DNA from: CAWBVG01 sp963792175
Lineage (GTDB): Bacteria > Acidobacteriota > Vicinamibacteria > Vicinamibacterales > CAVVIG01
Direction of reading: 5' to 3'
Assembly (NCBI GenBank): GCA_963792175.1
Contig: CAWBVG010000043.1
Span: 46,147-110,146, forward strand
DNA: 64,000 nucleotides
The position numbers and the translations under genes were made by a program. Positions 55,826 to 64,000 of this stretch are shown in pieces. The notes under the pieces are model-generated. The model was given only the letters and a program-made list of their open reading frames with translations. It was not told the origin of the DNA and made no database searches. Each line of letters opens with the position of its first letter. The first letter of the stretch is position 1.

Positions 55826-56652
55826 TCAACGCGGTACCGCTGGCGCTCTATGCGGGAGCGCTCGTGGCCTACGCGTGGCATTTCGCGCAGCGCAACCCGA
55901 TCGTCGGCCGATCCGCGAGCACGCTCCTGATTGCGGCCGCGCTCGCCCACACCTTCGTCATCGGCATGCAGACGATGGAAGCGGGACACGTGCCGGTGGG
56001 CGGTGCGACATCGGCCATCTCGACGTTCGTCTGGCTGCTCGCGCTCGCCTATCTCTACACGGAGATGACGACCGACGAACGGGCGATGGGCGTCTTCATT
56101 CTGCCGCTGCTGGTTGCGCTGCAGGCGATTCCAGCCATCAGACCCGGCGTGGAAGACCGCGCCGCCGTCCTGCAGGGTCCGCTCTTCGGTGTGCACGTGT
56201 CGTCGCTGCTCTTCGCCTACGCGAGCTTCGCGCTCGCCTGCGTGATCGGCATCACCTACGTGCTGCTGTTCAAGGAGATCAAGGCGAAGCACCTCGGGTT
56301 TTTCTACGCGCGGCTGCCGTCGCTGCAGGTGCTGGACCGGATGAACCAGCGCGCCATCGTGATCGGCTGGGTGTTTCTGACGATTGGCATGATCGTCGGC
56401 GCGATCTGGGCGCTGCAGGCGCGCGGCGGCTACGCGGCGGGCGATCCGCGGGTGCAGGCGATGTCGCTGCAGGATCCCAAGATCTTCGTCGCCCTGGTGT
56501 GCTGGTTCGTGTATTCGTTCGAGCTGTTCGCGGCGCGGCGGATCGGGTGGGGCGGGCGTCGTGCGGCCTATCTCTCGGCGCTCGGGTTCGCGATCGTGCT
56601 GTTGAATTTCGTGCCGATCAGCTATTTCCTGACGAAGAGCCACAATTTCTGA
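55822..56652 (+). CDS. Cytochrome c assembly/HemX-like membrane protein
   Basis: This 276-residue protein has eight predicted helices of the CcsA/HemX family: AHTFVIGMQTM near residue 42, FGVHVSSLLFAYASFALAC near 121, IGMIVGAIWALQA near 192, and DPKIFVALVCWFVYSF near 218. The full tryptophan-rich haem-binding loop of CcsA is not obvious, so HemX (a regulator or partner of glutamyl-tRNA reductase) is favoured by its position directly before hemA. Confidence 0.8.
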   Translation: MINAVPLALYAGALVAYAWHFAQRNPIVGRSASTLLIAAALAHTFVIGMQTMEAGHVPVGGATSAISTFVWLLALAYLYTEMTTDERAMGVFILPLLVALQAIPAIRPGVEDRAAVLQGPLFGVHVSSLLFAYASFALACVIGITYVLLFKEIKAKHLGFFYARLPSLQVLDRMNQRAIVIGWVFLTIGMIVGAIWALQARGGYAAGDPRVQAMSLQDPKIFVALVCWFVYSFELFAARRIGWGGRRAAYLSALGFAIVLLNFVPISYFLTKSHNF

Positions 56653-56654
56653 AC

Positions 56655-56802
56655 GGAGGATCTGGTGATCGAGTGATCTGGTGATTGGGTGATCGTCGGT
56701 GATTGACAGATTGGGCGGTTTAATGATTTCCAATCAATCAATCCCTCAATGACCCAATCCCGCAACAATCACTCAATCACCAGATCACCCGATCACCAGA
56801 TG
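56655..56802. repeat. Word foldback, GTGATCTGG/CAATCACC type, before hemA
   Basis: The left arm (56656-56716) has GGATCTGGTGATCGAGTGATC, then TGGTGATTGGGTGATC. The right arm (56730-56800) has CCAATCAATCAATCCC, CAATCACTCAATCACC and AGATCACCCGATCACCAGA. The loop is about 13 bases. It ends in the hemA ATG itself, so it forms the whole leader and leaves no Shine-Dalgarno. The words are shared with 2805-2948. Confidence 0.85.
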
Positions 56803-58156
56803 AATCTGCTGCTGGTCGGAATCAGTCACCGGACGGCGCCGGTCGACCTGCGCGAGCGGGTGGACTTCCAGGTGCGGGGTGTGACTGACGCGCTGCGGTC
56901 CGTGGCCGGTCGCGGATCGACGCGCGAAGCGGTCGTGGTGTCGACCTGCAATCGTGCGGAGCTCTACGTCGCCTGCGACGATGCCGCGGCAACGCGGGCG
57001 GATCTCGTCGCGTTTCTGTCGGAGTTCCACGGCGTTCAGGCATCGGATCTCGCTCCGCACGTCTACGACGTCCACGGCCTGGACGCGGCGCGGCATCTGT
57101 TCCGTGTCGCCGGCGGGCTCGACTCGCTGGTCGTCGGCGAGCCGCAGATCCTCGGCCAGGTGAAGGACGCGCACACGGCGGCCGCCGAAGCGCAGACGGT
57201 CGGCCCGGTGCTGAATCGCCTCTTCCACTCGTCGTTCGCCGTCGGCAAACGCGTCCGCACGGAAACCGGACTCGGCTCGGGAGCGGTCTCCGTCAGCTAT
57301 GCCGCGGCGTCGCTCGCGAAGAAGATCTTCGGCGATCTGCGCGGGCGGAGCGTCGCGGTGGTCGGCGCCGGCGAGATGGGCAAGCTCACCGCGCTGCACA
57401 TGAAATCGCACGGCGTCCACGCGGTGACGATCGTCAGCCGGACCATGGCGCACGCCGCGAGAACGGCGGAAGCCATCGGCGGCGCCAGCGCGTCCCCCTG
57501 GGACGAGCTGGACACGGTGCTCGGCGCGGCCGACATCGTCATCACCGCCACCGGCGCCGCGACGCCGATCCTGACCCGGTCCCACGTCGAAGCGGTGATG
57601 CGCCCGCGAAGGAACCGGCCGCTGTTCATCATCGATATCGCCGTGCCGCGCGACGTCGATCCGGCGGCGGGAGAAATCGAGCAGGTCTTTCTCTACAACA
57701 TCGACGATCTCCAGGCGACCGTGCGCGAGAACCTGGCGCGCCGCTCGAGCGAGGTCGCGCGCGCCGAAGCGATTGTCGGCGAAGAAGTCGAGCGGTTCGG
57801 CGCGTGGTTCCGATCGCGCGGCGCGATTCCCACCGTCGTCGCGCTCCGCCAGCGGTTCGAAGACATCCGCCGGGCCGAGCTCGAGCGGCTGGACTTCAAG
57901 CTGTCGACGCTGACGCCCGACGCCCGTGCGCGCGTGGACGAAATCACGCATCTGATTGTCGAGAAGCTGCTGCTCACGCCGACCGAGCAGCTGAAGTCGA
58001 TCGGCGATTCGGACACCGTCGAGGCCTACGCCGAGGCGCTGTCGCGTCTGTTCGACCTCGCCGAGCCGACCGCCGCGCGCGGCACGCAGCCCGGCGGAGC
58101 CTCGGGGAGGCAAAGTCGAGGCGTTCCCTCGCAATCGTTCCCGATCGCCACGCTGA
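56800..58156 (+). CDS. hemA: Glutamyl-tRNA reductase
   Basis: This enzyme makes glutamate-1-semialdehyde from Glu-tRNA, the first committed step of C5 haem synthesis. From ATG 56800: LLLVGISHRTAPVDLRERV, VVSTCNRAELYVA with the catalytic Cys, GLDSLVVGEPQILGQVKDA, an NADPH-binding VAVVGAGEMGKLTALHM, and VTEKLLLTP-like dimerisation helices (IVEKLLLTPTEQLK). The original frame runs on past the expected end. A shift near 58100 would give GKVEAFPRN and TGA at 58154-58156, five bases before the hemC GTG. The length (about 450) then fits. Confidence 0.93.
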
Positions 58157-58160
58157 CGCC

Positions 58161-59148
58161 GTGGATCAGGAACTTCGACTCGGCACTCGAGGCAGCCAGC
58201 TCGCGCTGTGGCAGGCGAATACCGTGGCGGCGCGCATCGCCGCCGCCGGCGGGCCGCCCTGCCGGATCGTGGTCATCCGCACGACCGGCGATCGCCTGCA
58301 CGACGCGCCGTTGTCCGAGGTCGGCGGCAAGCGGCTGTTCGTCAAGGAAATCGAGGACGCCCTTCTTCGCGACGAGATCGATCTCGCGGTGCACAGCAGC
58401 AAGGACATGCCGGCGGTGCTGCCGGACGGCCTTGCGATCGGCGCCGTCCTGCCGCGAGAAGATCCGGCCGACGCCGTCGTATTACCCGCGATGGCCGAGC
58501 GCGAGGGGCCCACGGCGACGATCGAGGATCTGGTGGCTCGGCTCGGGAGGTCGCCATCGATCGGCACCGGCAGCGTCCGGCGTATTGCCCAGCTGACGCG
58601 ACTGTTCCCCGGCGCCGCGTTCCAGCCGATTCGCGGCAATCTGGATACGCGGTTGCGCAAGCTCGATGAAGGCGCGCATCATGCTCTGGTGCTGGCGGCG
58701 GCCGGCCTGCGCCGCCTGGGATTCGCCGCGCGCATCTCGTTCGCGCTTCCGGTTGAGGTCTGCGTGCCGGCGCCCGGACAAGGGATCGTGGCCGTCGAGG
58801 TCCGCGCGGCCGACACGCCGTTGCAACGCCTGCTCGGTACGATCAACGACGAAGGGTCAGCGGCGGCGCTGACGGCCGAACGGGCCTTGGTGCAGGCGCT
58901 CGGCGGCGGTTGTCAGACGCCCGTGGGAGCGCTGGCGTCGCCCGCGGACGGGCGAAACGCTGTCGCTCGTGGCGGTGGTCGTGGCGCTGGACGGAAGCCG
59001 CGCGGTCCGCGGGCACGCGCACGGCCCGCGCGCGGAGGCCGCCGACCTCGGCGCACGACTCGGCGCACAGTTGATCGCCGACGGCGCCGACGAGATTCTC
59101 GCTGAGGCGAGCCGGGCGCAGGGGGCGGTGGAAGGGATACAACCGTAG
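58161..59148 (+). CDS. hemC: Porphobilinogen deaminase (hydroxymethylbilane synthase), one frameshift
   Basis: It polymerises four porphobilinogens. The GTG start (58161) gives LRLGTRGSQLALWQAN, the standard N-terminus. Further motifs are VHSSKDMPAVLPDGL, IGTGSVRRIAQL, QPIRGNLDTRLRKLDEG, VPAPGQGIVAVEVR and GGGCQTPVGALA, which carries the Cys that binds the dipyrromethane cofactor. A one-base shift near 58952 separates SPADG from ETLSLVAVVVALDGSRAV. The C-terminus ends VEGIQP. Confidence 0.93.
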
Positions 59149-59297
59149 TCGTCAGTCGTCCGTCGTCAGTCATCAGTCGCGAGTCGTGCAGTCCAGCCAG
59201 TACGGTCTTCAGACCAGACTGAGCTGACGACCGAGTCGACGACTGAAGACTGACGACTGACGACTGACGACTGATGACTGACGACTGAAGACTTCTG
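59146..59297. repeat. Word foldback, GTCGTCAGTC/GACTGACGAC type
   Basis: The left arm (59147-59185) has GTCGTCAGTCGTCCGTCGTC, then AGTCATCAGTCGCGAGTCG. The right arm (59221-59292) has about eight copies of GACTGACGAC-like words, some reading GACTGAAGAC or GACTGATGAC. The loop of about 35 bases holds a further small hairpin (GGTCTTCAGACC). It fills the hemC-hemD spacer and ends at the next start. Confidence 0.87.
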
Positions 59298-60825
59298 ATG
59301 TCTATCGTCTACTTAATCGGCGCCGGCCCCGGGGATCCCGGATTGATGACCGTGCGGGGACTGCAGTACCTCGCGGCGGCGGATGTCGTCCTCTACGATC
59401 ACATCGTGCCGGCGCGTCTGCTGCGTCACGCGCGTCCGGACGCCGAAAAGATCGACGTCGGCCTCGCCGCGCCGCAGCCGCTCGAACAGGAAGCGATCTG
59501 CTACCTGCTGGCGGAAAAGGCCCGCGAGGGCAAGACGGTTGCGCGTCTGAAATGGGGCGATCCGTTCGTGTTCGATCGCGGCGGGCCCGAAGCGCTCTTC
59601 CTGCACGAACAGGGCGTGCGCTTCGAGGTGGTGCCGGGCATCCCGGCCGGCGTGGCTGTCCCCAGCTACGCGGGCATCCCGACGACATACCCCGGCGGCG
59701 GCGACACGCTGACCTTCGTGCGCGGCCACGAAGACGACGGCAAGGCGCCGACGTCGGTCGACTGGACGAGCCTCGCGCACCTCGACGGCACCATCGTCTG
59801 CTACGCCGGCCCGCAGCAGCTGCCGCAGATGCTGGCGGCGCTCATCTCGCACGGCCGCCCGCCTGAAGATGCGGCGGCCATCGTCTACGACGGGACGTTG
59901 CCGACGCAGGAAACGATCGTCGGCACGATCGAGGAGCTGGTCGCGGCCGTCAAACAGTCGACCGATCGCCGCCCCGCGATTCTCGTGGTCGGGCGCGTCG
60001 CGGCGCTGCGCGAACACCTGCGGTGGTTCGACTCGCGTCCCCTCTTCGGCAAGCGCATCCTGGTCACGCGGCCGCGGGAGCAGTCCGGCGGACTCGTCGA
60101 GGGGCTGGAAGCGATGGGCGCCGACGCGATCGAAGCCCCGATGATCCGCATCCTGCCGCCGGACGACTACGGCCCGCTCGATGACGCCTGCGCGCATGCC
60201 GGCGGAATTCGACTGGATCGTGTTCTCGAGCGCGAACGCCGTCGACGCCTTCGTCGATCGGCTGCTCGCGGGTCCGCAGGACCTGCGCGAACTGAAAGGC
60301 GTGCGGCTCTGCGTCGTCGGACCCGCGACGGCCGAGCGACTCGCGCGCCACGGACTGAAGGTCGATCTGACGCCGGCGGAATACCGCGCGGAGGCGGTGG
60401 TGCGAGCGATGATCGGAACCGGCGACCTGCGGGGCCGCAAGGTGCTGCTGCCGCGCGCCGACATCGGACGCGATCTGGTCGCCGACGAACTGCGCAAACA
60501 GGGCGCCGACGTCACGGAGGTGGTCGCCTACCGAACGGTCATCGTCGAGTCGGAGCGCGAAGGCGAGCCCGACATCTACCGGATGCTGCTGGAGCGGCGG
60601 ATCGACGTGGTGACGTTCACGAGCCCGTCCGCGGTCCGCAACTTCGTCCGGGTGCTGGGCGCCGAGCCGGCGGCCGATCTGCTGCGCACGACGGTCGTCG
60701 CGGCCATCGGTCCGGTCACCGCGGAAGCCGCCGCGCAGTGCAACATCCCGACGACGATCATGCCGGCCAGCTACACGGTTCCGGCGCTGATCGACGCGAT
60801 CGTGAAACACTTTTCCACCACCTGA
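59298..60825 (+). CDS. Uroporphyrinogen-III methyltransferase/synthase fusion, one frameshift
   Basis: The N-terminal half (residues 1-245 or so) is CobA/SUMT: VYLIGAGPGDPGLMTVRGL, VLYDHIVPARLL, VARLKWGDPFVFDRGGPEA and VVPGIPAGVAVPSYAGIP. It methylates uroporphyrinogen III to precorrin-2. The C-terminal half is HemD: GKRILVTRPREQSGGL, WIVFSSANAVDAFVDRL, VTFTSPSAVRNFV and VAAIGPVTAEAA, which closes hydroxymethylbilane to uroporphyrinogen III. The frame changes near 60195. The fusion serves both haem and sirohaem/cobamide branches. It is seven bases before hemB. Confidence 0.92.
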
Positions 60826-60831
60826 GGGGAC

Positions 60832-61827
60832 ATGCCTTCCATCCACACGCAGACATCGTTGAAGCTGACGCGCCGGCTGCGGCGGCTGCGGCGCTCGCCG
60901 TCGATGCGCGCGCTGGTGCGCGAGACGCGGCTCTCGCCCGAGATGTTCGTGCTGCCGTTGTTCGTCTGCGAGGGCGAGGGCGTCCGCCGCGAAGTGCCCT
61001 CGATGCCGGGCGTCTGCAACCTGTCGGTCGATGAAGCGGTCAAGGAAGCCGCGGCGGCGCAGGCCGACGGCATCCACAGCGTCCTGCTCTTCGGCATTCC
61101 CGACGACAAGGACAACATCGGATCGCACGCCTACGATCCCGAAGCGCCGGTGCAGTCGGCGATCCGCGCCATCAAGCGTCAGCTGCCCGACCTGCTCGTG
61201 ATCACCGACGTCTGCCTCTGCGAGTACACGGACCACGGGCATTGCGGCATCGTGATCGACGGCGAGATCGTGAACGACGCGACCGTCGATCAACTGGTCC
61301 GCACCGCCATCTCGCACGCCGCCGCCGGCGCCGACATCGTGGCGCCCTCGGACATGATGGACGGCCGGGTCGGCGCGATTCGTCAGGCGCTCGACGAGCG
61401 CGGCTTCGAGCAGACCGCGATCATGGCCTACGCGGCGAAGTACTGTTCCGCGTTCTACGGACCGTTTCGCGAGGCCGCGGCGTCGGCGCCGGCATTCGGC
61501 GACCGGCGATCCCACCAGATGGACCCGGCCAACGCCGCCGAAGCGCTGCGCGAAGTCGAGCAGGACATCGCGGAGGGAGCCGACATCATCATGGTGAAAC
61601 CGGCGATGACCTATCTCGACGTCATCGCGCGCGTGAAGGAGAGATTCGCCTATCCGACCGCGGCGTATCACGTCAGCGGCGAGTACGCGATGCTGAAGGC
61701 GGCGGCGCGAAACGGCTGGATCGACGAGCCGCGCGCCATGCTCGAGACGCTGACCTCGATTCGGCGCGCCGGCGCGGACATCATCATCACCTACTACGCG
61801 CGCGAGGCCGCGCGCGCGCTCGCGTAG
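60832..61827 (+). CDS. hemB: Delta-aminolevulinic acid dehydratase (porphobilinogen synthase)
   Basis: It is 331 residues and intact, and condenses two aminolevulinates to porphobilinogen. It has LFVCEGEGVRREVPSMPGV, ITDVCLCEYTDHGHCG (three-Cys zinc site), VAPSDMMDGRVGAIR, YAAKYCSAFYGPFREAA (first active Lys) and IIMVKPAMTYLD (Schiff-base Lys). GAGGGG precedes the ATG. It is the last gene of the hemX-A-C-D-B run. Confidence 0.97.
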   Translation: MPSIHTQTSLKLTRRLRRLRRSPSMRALVRETRLSPEMFVLPLFVCEGEGVRREVPSMPGVCNLSVDEAVKEAAAAQADGIHSVLLFGIPDDKDNIGSHAYDPEAPVQSAIRAIKRQLPDLLVITDVCLCEYTDHGHCGIVIDGEIVNDATVDQLVRTAISHAAAGADIVAPSDMMDGRVGAIRQALDERGFEQTAIMAYAAKYCSAFYGPFREAAASAPAFGDRRSHQMDPANAAEALREVEQDIAEGADIIMVKPAMTYLDVIARVKERFAYPTAAYHVSGEYAMLKAAARNGWIDEPRAMLETLTSIRRAGADIIITYYAREAARALA

Positions 61828-61834
61828 CAGCGGA

Positions 61835-61930
61835 TGATCACGGAGCCACGAAGAAATACGAAGCTCACGAAGAAGCTTTTGACGGAGCGTTGATTCGTGA
61901 TCTGCGTAGTCTTCGGTCTCGTGCTAAAGC
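61835..61930. repeat. Word foldback, CACGAAG type
   Basis: The left arm (61842-61873) has GAGCCACGAAGAAATACGAAG and CTCACGAAGAAG. The right arm (61890-61925) has ATTCGTGATC, GTAGTCTTCGG and TCTCGTG. It shares words with 43708-43800. An open frame from ATG 61897 runs through it. Confidence 0.68.
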
Positions 61931-61935
61931 GTTGG

Positions 61936-63636
61936 ATGCGGCATGTACGGTCACGGCTGAAGGCTGTAATTCGGCCGCGTGAAGATACTCGTTCTTCGCT
62001 GCTGGTCGCGGCGGCGAGCCTCGCGCTGCTCGCGGCCGCGCAGCAGCCCGGCCGGCCCTTCGACCTCCTCATCACCAACGCTCGCATCGTTGATGGCACC
62101 GGCGGACCGTCGGTCACCGGCTCGGTGGCGGTTCGCGACGGACGCATCGCGGGTGTCGGCCGGGTCAGCGGCGCCGCGACGCGAACGATCGACGCGGGCG
62201 GGAAGGTGGTGGCGCCCGGCTTCATCGATCCGCATTCGCATTCGGACTTCTCGCTGCTCGTCGACGGCAACGCGGAGAGCAAGATCCGCCAGGGCGTCAC
62301 GACCGAAGTGATCGGCGAAAGCGGGTCGGTCGCGCCTCAGAAACCGACCGCCGAGCGAAGCTGGAGCGACTTTGCCGGCTACTTCGCCGCCATCGAGCGG
62401 TCGAAGACGGCGGTCAACCTGCTGTCGTACGTCGGGCTCGGCCAGGTGCGCGAGTACGTGATGGGCAACGACGAACGCGCGCCGAAGACGACCGAGCTGG
62501 AGCAGATGTCGCGGCTCGTCGCTGACGCCATGAAGCAGGGCGCCTACGGCGTGTCCACCGGACTGATCTACTCGCCGAACGCCTACGCCAAGACCGACGA
62601 GCTCGTCGCGCTGGCGCGGCCCGCCAGCGCCGCCGGCGGCTTCTACGCGTCGCACCTGCGCTACGACGGCGAGAAGCTGCAAGCGAAGGCATCGAGGAGG
62701 CGATCGCGATCGGCGAGCAGGCGCGCATCCCCGTCCACGTCTTCCACCTGAAGGTGACCGGCGCGAGGAACTTCGGCCGGATGAAAGAGGTGATCGCGCT
62801 GGTCGAGGCCGCGCAGAAGCGCGGCGTCGAGTTCTCCGCCGACCAGTACCCGTACGTCGCCAGCAGCACCGGACTCTCACAGACCATGCCGCCGTGGGCG
62901 CACGAAGGCGGCGGCGCGAAGCTGGCCGAGCGGCTGAAAGATCCGGAGACGCGCGCGAAGATTCGCAAGGAGATGGACGACCCGCACCCGACGTGGGAGA
63001 ACCGCCTCATCTCCGCCGGCACCTGGCACAACGTTCAGCTGGCGTCGATTCGCAGAGGCGTCGGCTACAAGAAATACGAAGGGATGCGCATCGACGAAGC
63101 GGCGAAGGCCGCCGGGAAGGATCCGTACGACTTCGTCTTCGAAATCCTCATCGCGCAACCGCGGCAGCGTCAGCTGCGTCTGGTTCATCATCGACGAAAA
63201 CGATCTGAAGCTCGCGATGAAGCAGCCGTGGGTGTCGGTCGGATCCGACGGCTCGGCGCTGGCGACCAGCGGGCCGCTGCGCAACGGCGTTCCGCACCCG
63301 CGCAACTTCGGGACGTTCCCGCGCGTGCTGGGCAAGTACGTTCGCGAGGAAAAAGTGATTCCGCTGGAACAGGCCGTCCACAAGATGAGCGGCCTGACCG
63401 CGAAGCAGCTGCACATCACGGATCGCGGGCTGATCAAGGACGGGCTGGCGGCGGACCTCGTGATCTTCGATCCGGCGACGGTCATCGATCGCGCAACCTT
63501 CACCGATCCGTTTCAGTATCCGCTCGGCATCCCGACCGTCATCGTCAACGGCCGCGTCGTCCTCGACAACGGCCGGCATACTGGAGAGCGGCCAGGCGTG
63601 GTCATCCGCGGTCGCGGAACGGCCGCGTCGCACTGA
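61936..63636 (+). CDS. N-acyl-D-amino-acid deacylase-like amidohydrolase, two frameshifts
   Basis: An exported metal-dependent amidohydrolase with signal-like RSSLLVAAASLALLAAAQQ. It has LLITNARIVDGTGGPSV, VVAPGFIDPHSHSDFSLL (HxH metal site), GAYGVSTGLIYSPNAYA, FYASHLRYDGEKL, HVFHLKVTGARNFG and SVGSDGSALATSGP (catalytic Asp). It ends GIPTVIVNGRVVLDNGRHTG. Frames change near 62685 and 63175. The D-aminoacylase family hydrolyses N-acyl-D-amino acids. A VTTEVIGESG segment replaces the usual GNCG motif, so the substrate may differ. ATG 61936 is the chosen start; GTG 61979 is an alternative in another frame. Confidence 0.85.
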
Positions 63637-63795
63637 GGCGGGAGGGGCTGAATGGGCGGGAGGGGAAAGATCGGAAAGATCGGAATGACACTGCTCGTGT
63701 GCGCGATTCTTTCCGTTCTTGCCCTTCCTGCCCTTCCCACCTTCGCGCGTCGCGCTTCGGTGGGCAAGCCTGCCCTTCTCGCCATTCCTGCCCTT
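63634..63795. repeat. Word foldback overlapping a signal peptide
   Basis: The left arm (63637-63684) has GGCGGGAGGGGCTGAATGGG, GGCGGGAGGGGAAAG and ATCGGAAAGATCGGAA. Right-arm words (63706-63805) are TCTTTCCGTTCTTGCCC, TTCCTGCCCTTCCC and ATTCCTGCCCTTCTCGC. The right arm lies inside the next gene and encodes its repeated LPALP and IPALLA segments. Confidence 0.7.
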
Positions 63796-64000
63796 CTCGC
63801 TCAACCGCTCGATCGTCTCTCCGGCAGGGTCCTCAGCGATCGCGGCGACGTCATCAAAGACGCCGACGTGCGCGTCGAAGCGCTGTTCGGCTTCGCCGGC
63901 GGCGCCTACCTGGGCCAACGCACGTTCGCGACGAAAAGCGACGCGAAGGGCAACTGGGCGCTCCTGGGGTTCAAGTCGGGCATCTGGGTCTTCGATGCAT
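63685..64000 (+). CDS. Exported carboxypeptidase-regulatory-like protein (3' truncated)
   Basis: This gene runs off the end of the window. ATG 63685 gives MTLLVCAILSVLALPALPTF, a signal peptide; ATG 63652 in the same frame would add MGGRGKIGKIG. From residue 45 a beta-sandwich appears: LDRLSGRVLSDRGDVIKDAD, VRVEALFGFAGGAYLG, SDAKGNWALLGFKSGIWVF. The segment between, with IPALLAQ, derives from word repeats. The full protein may carry further domains such as TPR repeats, as the gene at 7317 does; that is inference from resemblance. Confidence 0.72.
   Translation, partial: MTLLVCAILSVLALPALPTFARRASVGKPALLAIPALLAQPLDRLSGRVLSDRGDVIKDADVRVEALFGFAGGAYLGQRTFATKSDAKGNWALLGFKSGIWVFDA

Noticed and set aside
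334..59297. CRISPR arrays as an explanation for the spacer repeats
   Set aside because: Units are 6-12 bases, degenerate, contiguous and present as both direct and complementary copies; there are no unique spacers of even length and no cas genes.

Overview
The window is high-GC DNA from what looks like a soil-type member of the Acidobacteriota, most likely class Vicinamibacteria (subdivision 6). This assignment is inferred from gene families: Oar-like TonB-dependent receptors with an N-terminal carboxypeptidase-regulatory domain, sulfatase-like hydrolases fused to TPR repeats, and VWFA proteins of the acidobacterial type. No rRNA or tRNA gene was seen.

Layout. Bases 1-3659 (+) hold an aerobic oxidase assembly group: a cupredoxin-like protein (truncated by the window edge), ctaA, ctaB, a DUF420/CtaM-like protein and a TMEM175-like channel. 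Bases 3718-7276 (-) hold two small exported or anchored proteins with regulatory-type beta-sandwiches and a serine hydrolase fused to a NamZ (DUF1343) muramidase domain. Bases 7317-41501 are an accessory region. It carries six sulfatase-like/TPR genes and five TonB-dependent receptor genes, largely interleaved, plus TPR proteins, a VWFA protein, an octahaem cytochrome c and a small broken exported protein. Bases 41876-53781 (-) hold an energy operon, nuoA-C-D-H-J-K-L-M-N followed by atpZ/I-atpB-atpE. Every Fe-S subunit of complex I (B, E, F, G, I) and all of F1 are absent from it. Bases 53908-61827 (+) hold two VWFA proteins and a haem operon: a ccsA/hemX-like gene, hemA, hemC, a cobA-hemD fusion and hemB. 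Bases 61936-64000 (+) hold an N-acyl-D-amino-acid deacylase-like amidohydrolase and the start of another exported beta-sandwich protein.

How the parts fit. Haem synthesis, haem A synthesis, cytochrome assembly, complex I and F0 together describe an aerobic respiratory chain. The accessory block looks like an uptake and degradation or periplasmic modification repertoire, in which large outer-membrane receptors are partnered with anchored alkaline-phosphatase-superfamily enzymes carrying TPR arms. The enzymes have Thr where classical sulfatases have Cys or Ser, so sulfatase activity should not be assumed.

Two unusual layers run through the window. First, many gene spacers are foldbacks built from short degenerate words: a left arm of tandem 6-12-base words, a short loop, and a right arm of their reverse complements, with the word differing between spacers. 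The most elaborate (19682-19970) can fold into a branched cloverleaf and includes the stop codons of both flanking genes. Similar word repeats also occur inside genes, notably at the same site (about residue 185) of three sulfatase-like paralogues. Second, many genes carry single-base frameshifts. They are sparse in housekeeping genes but very dense in 19968-25208 and 38524-41501, where the pieced-together proteins are otherwise well conserved. Sequence error or mis-polishing of paralogues is the simplest explanation; recent gene decay is the alternative.
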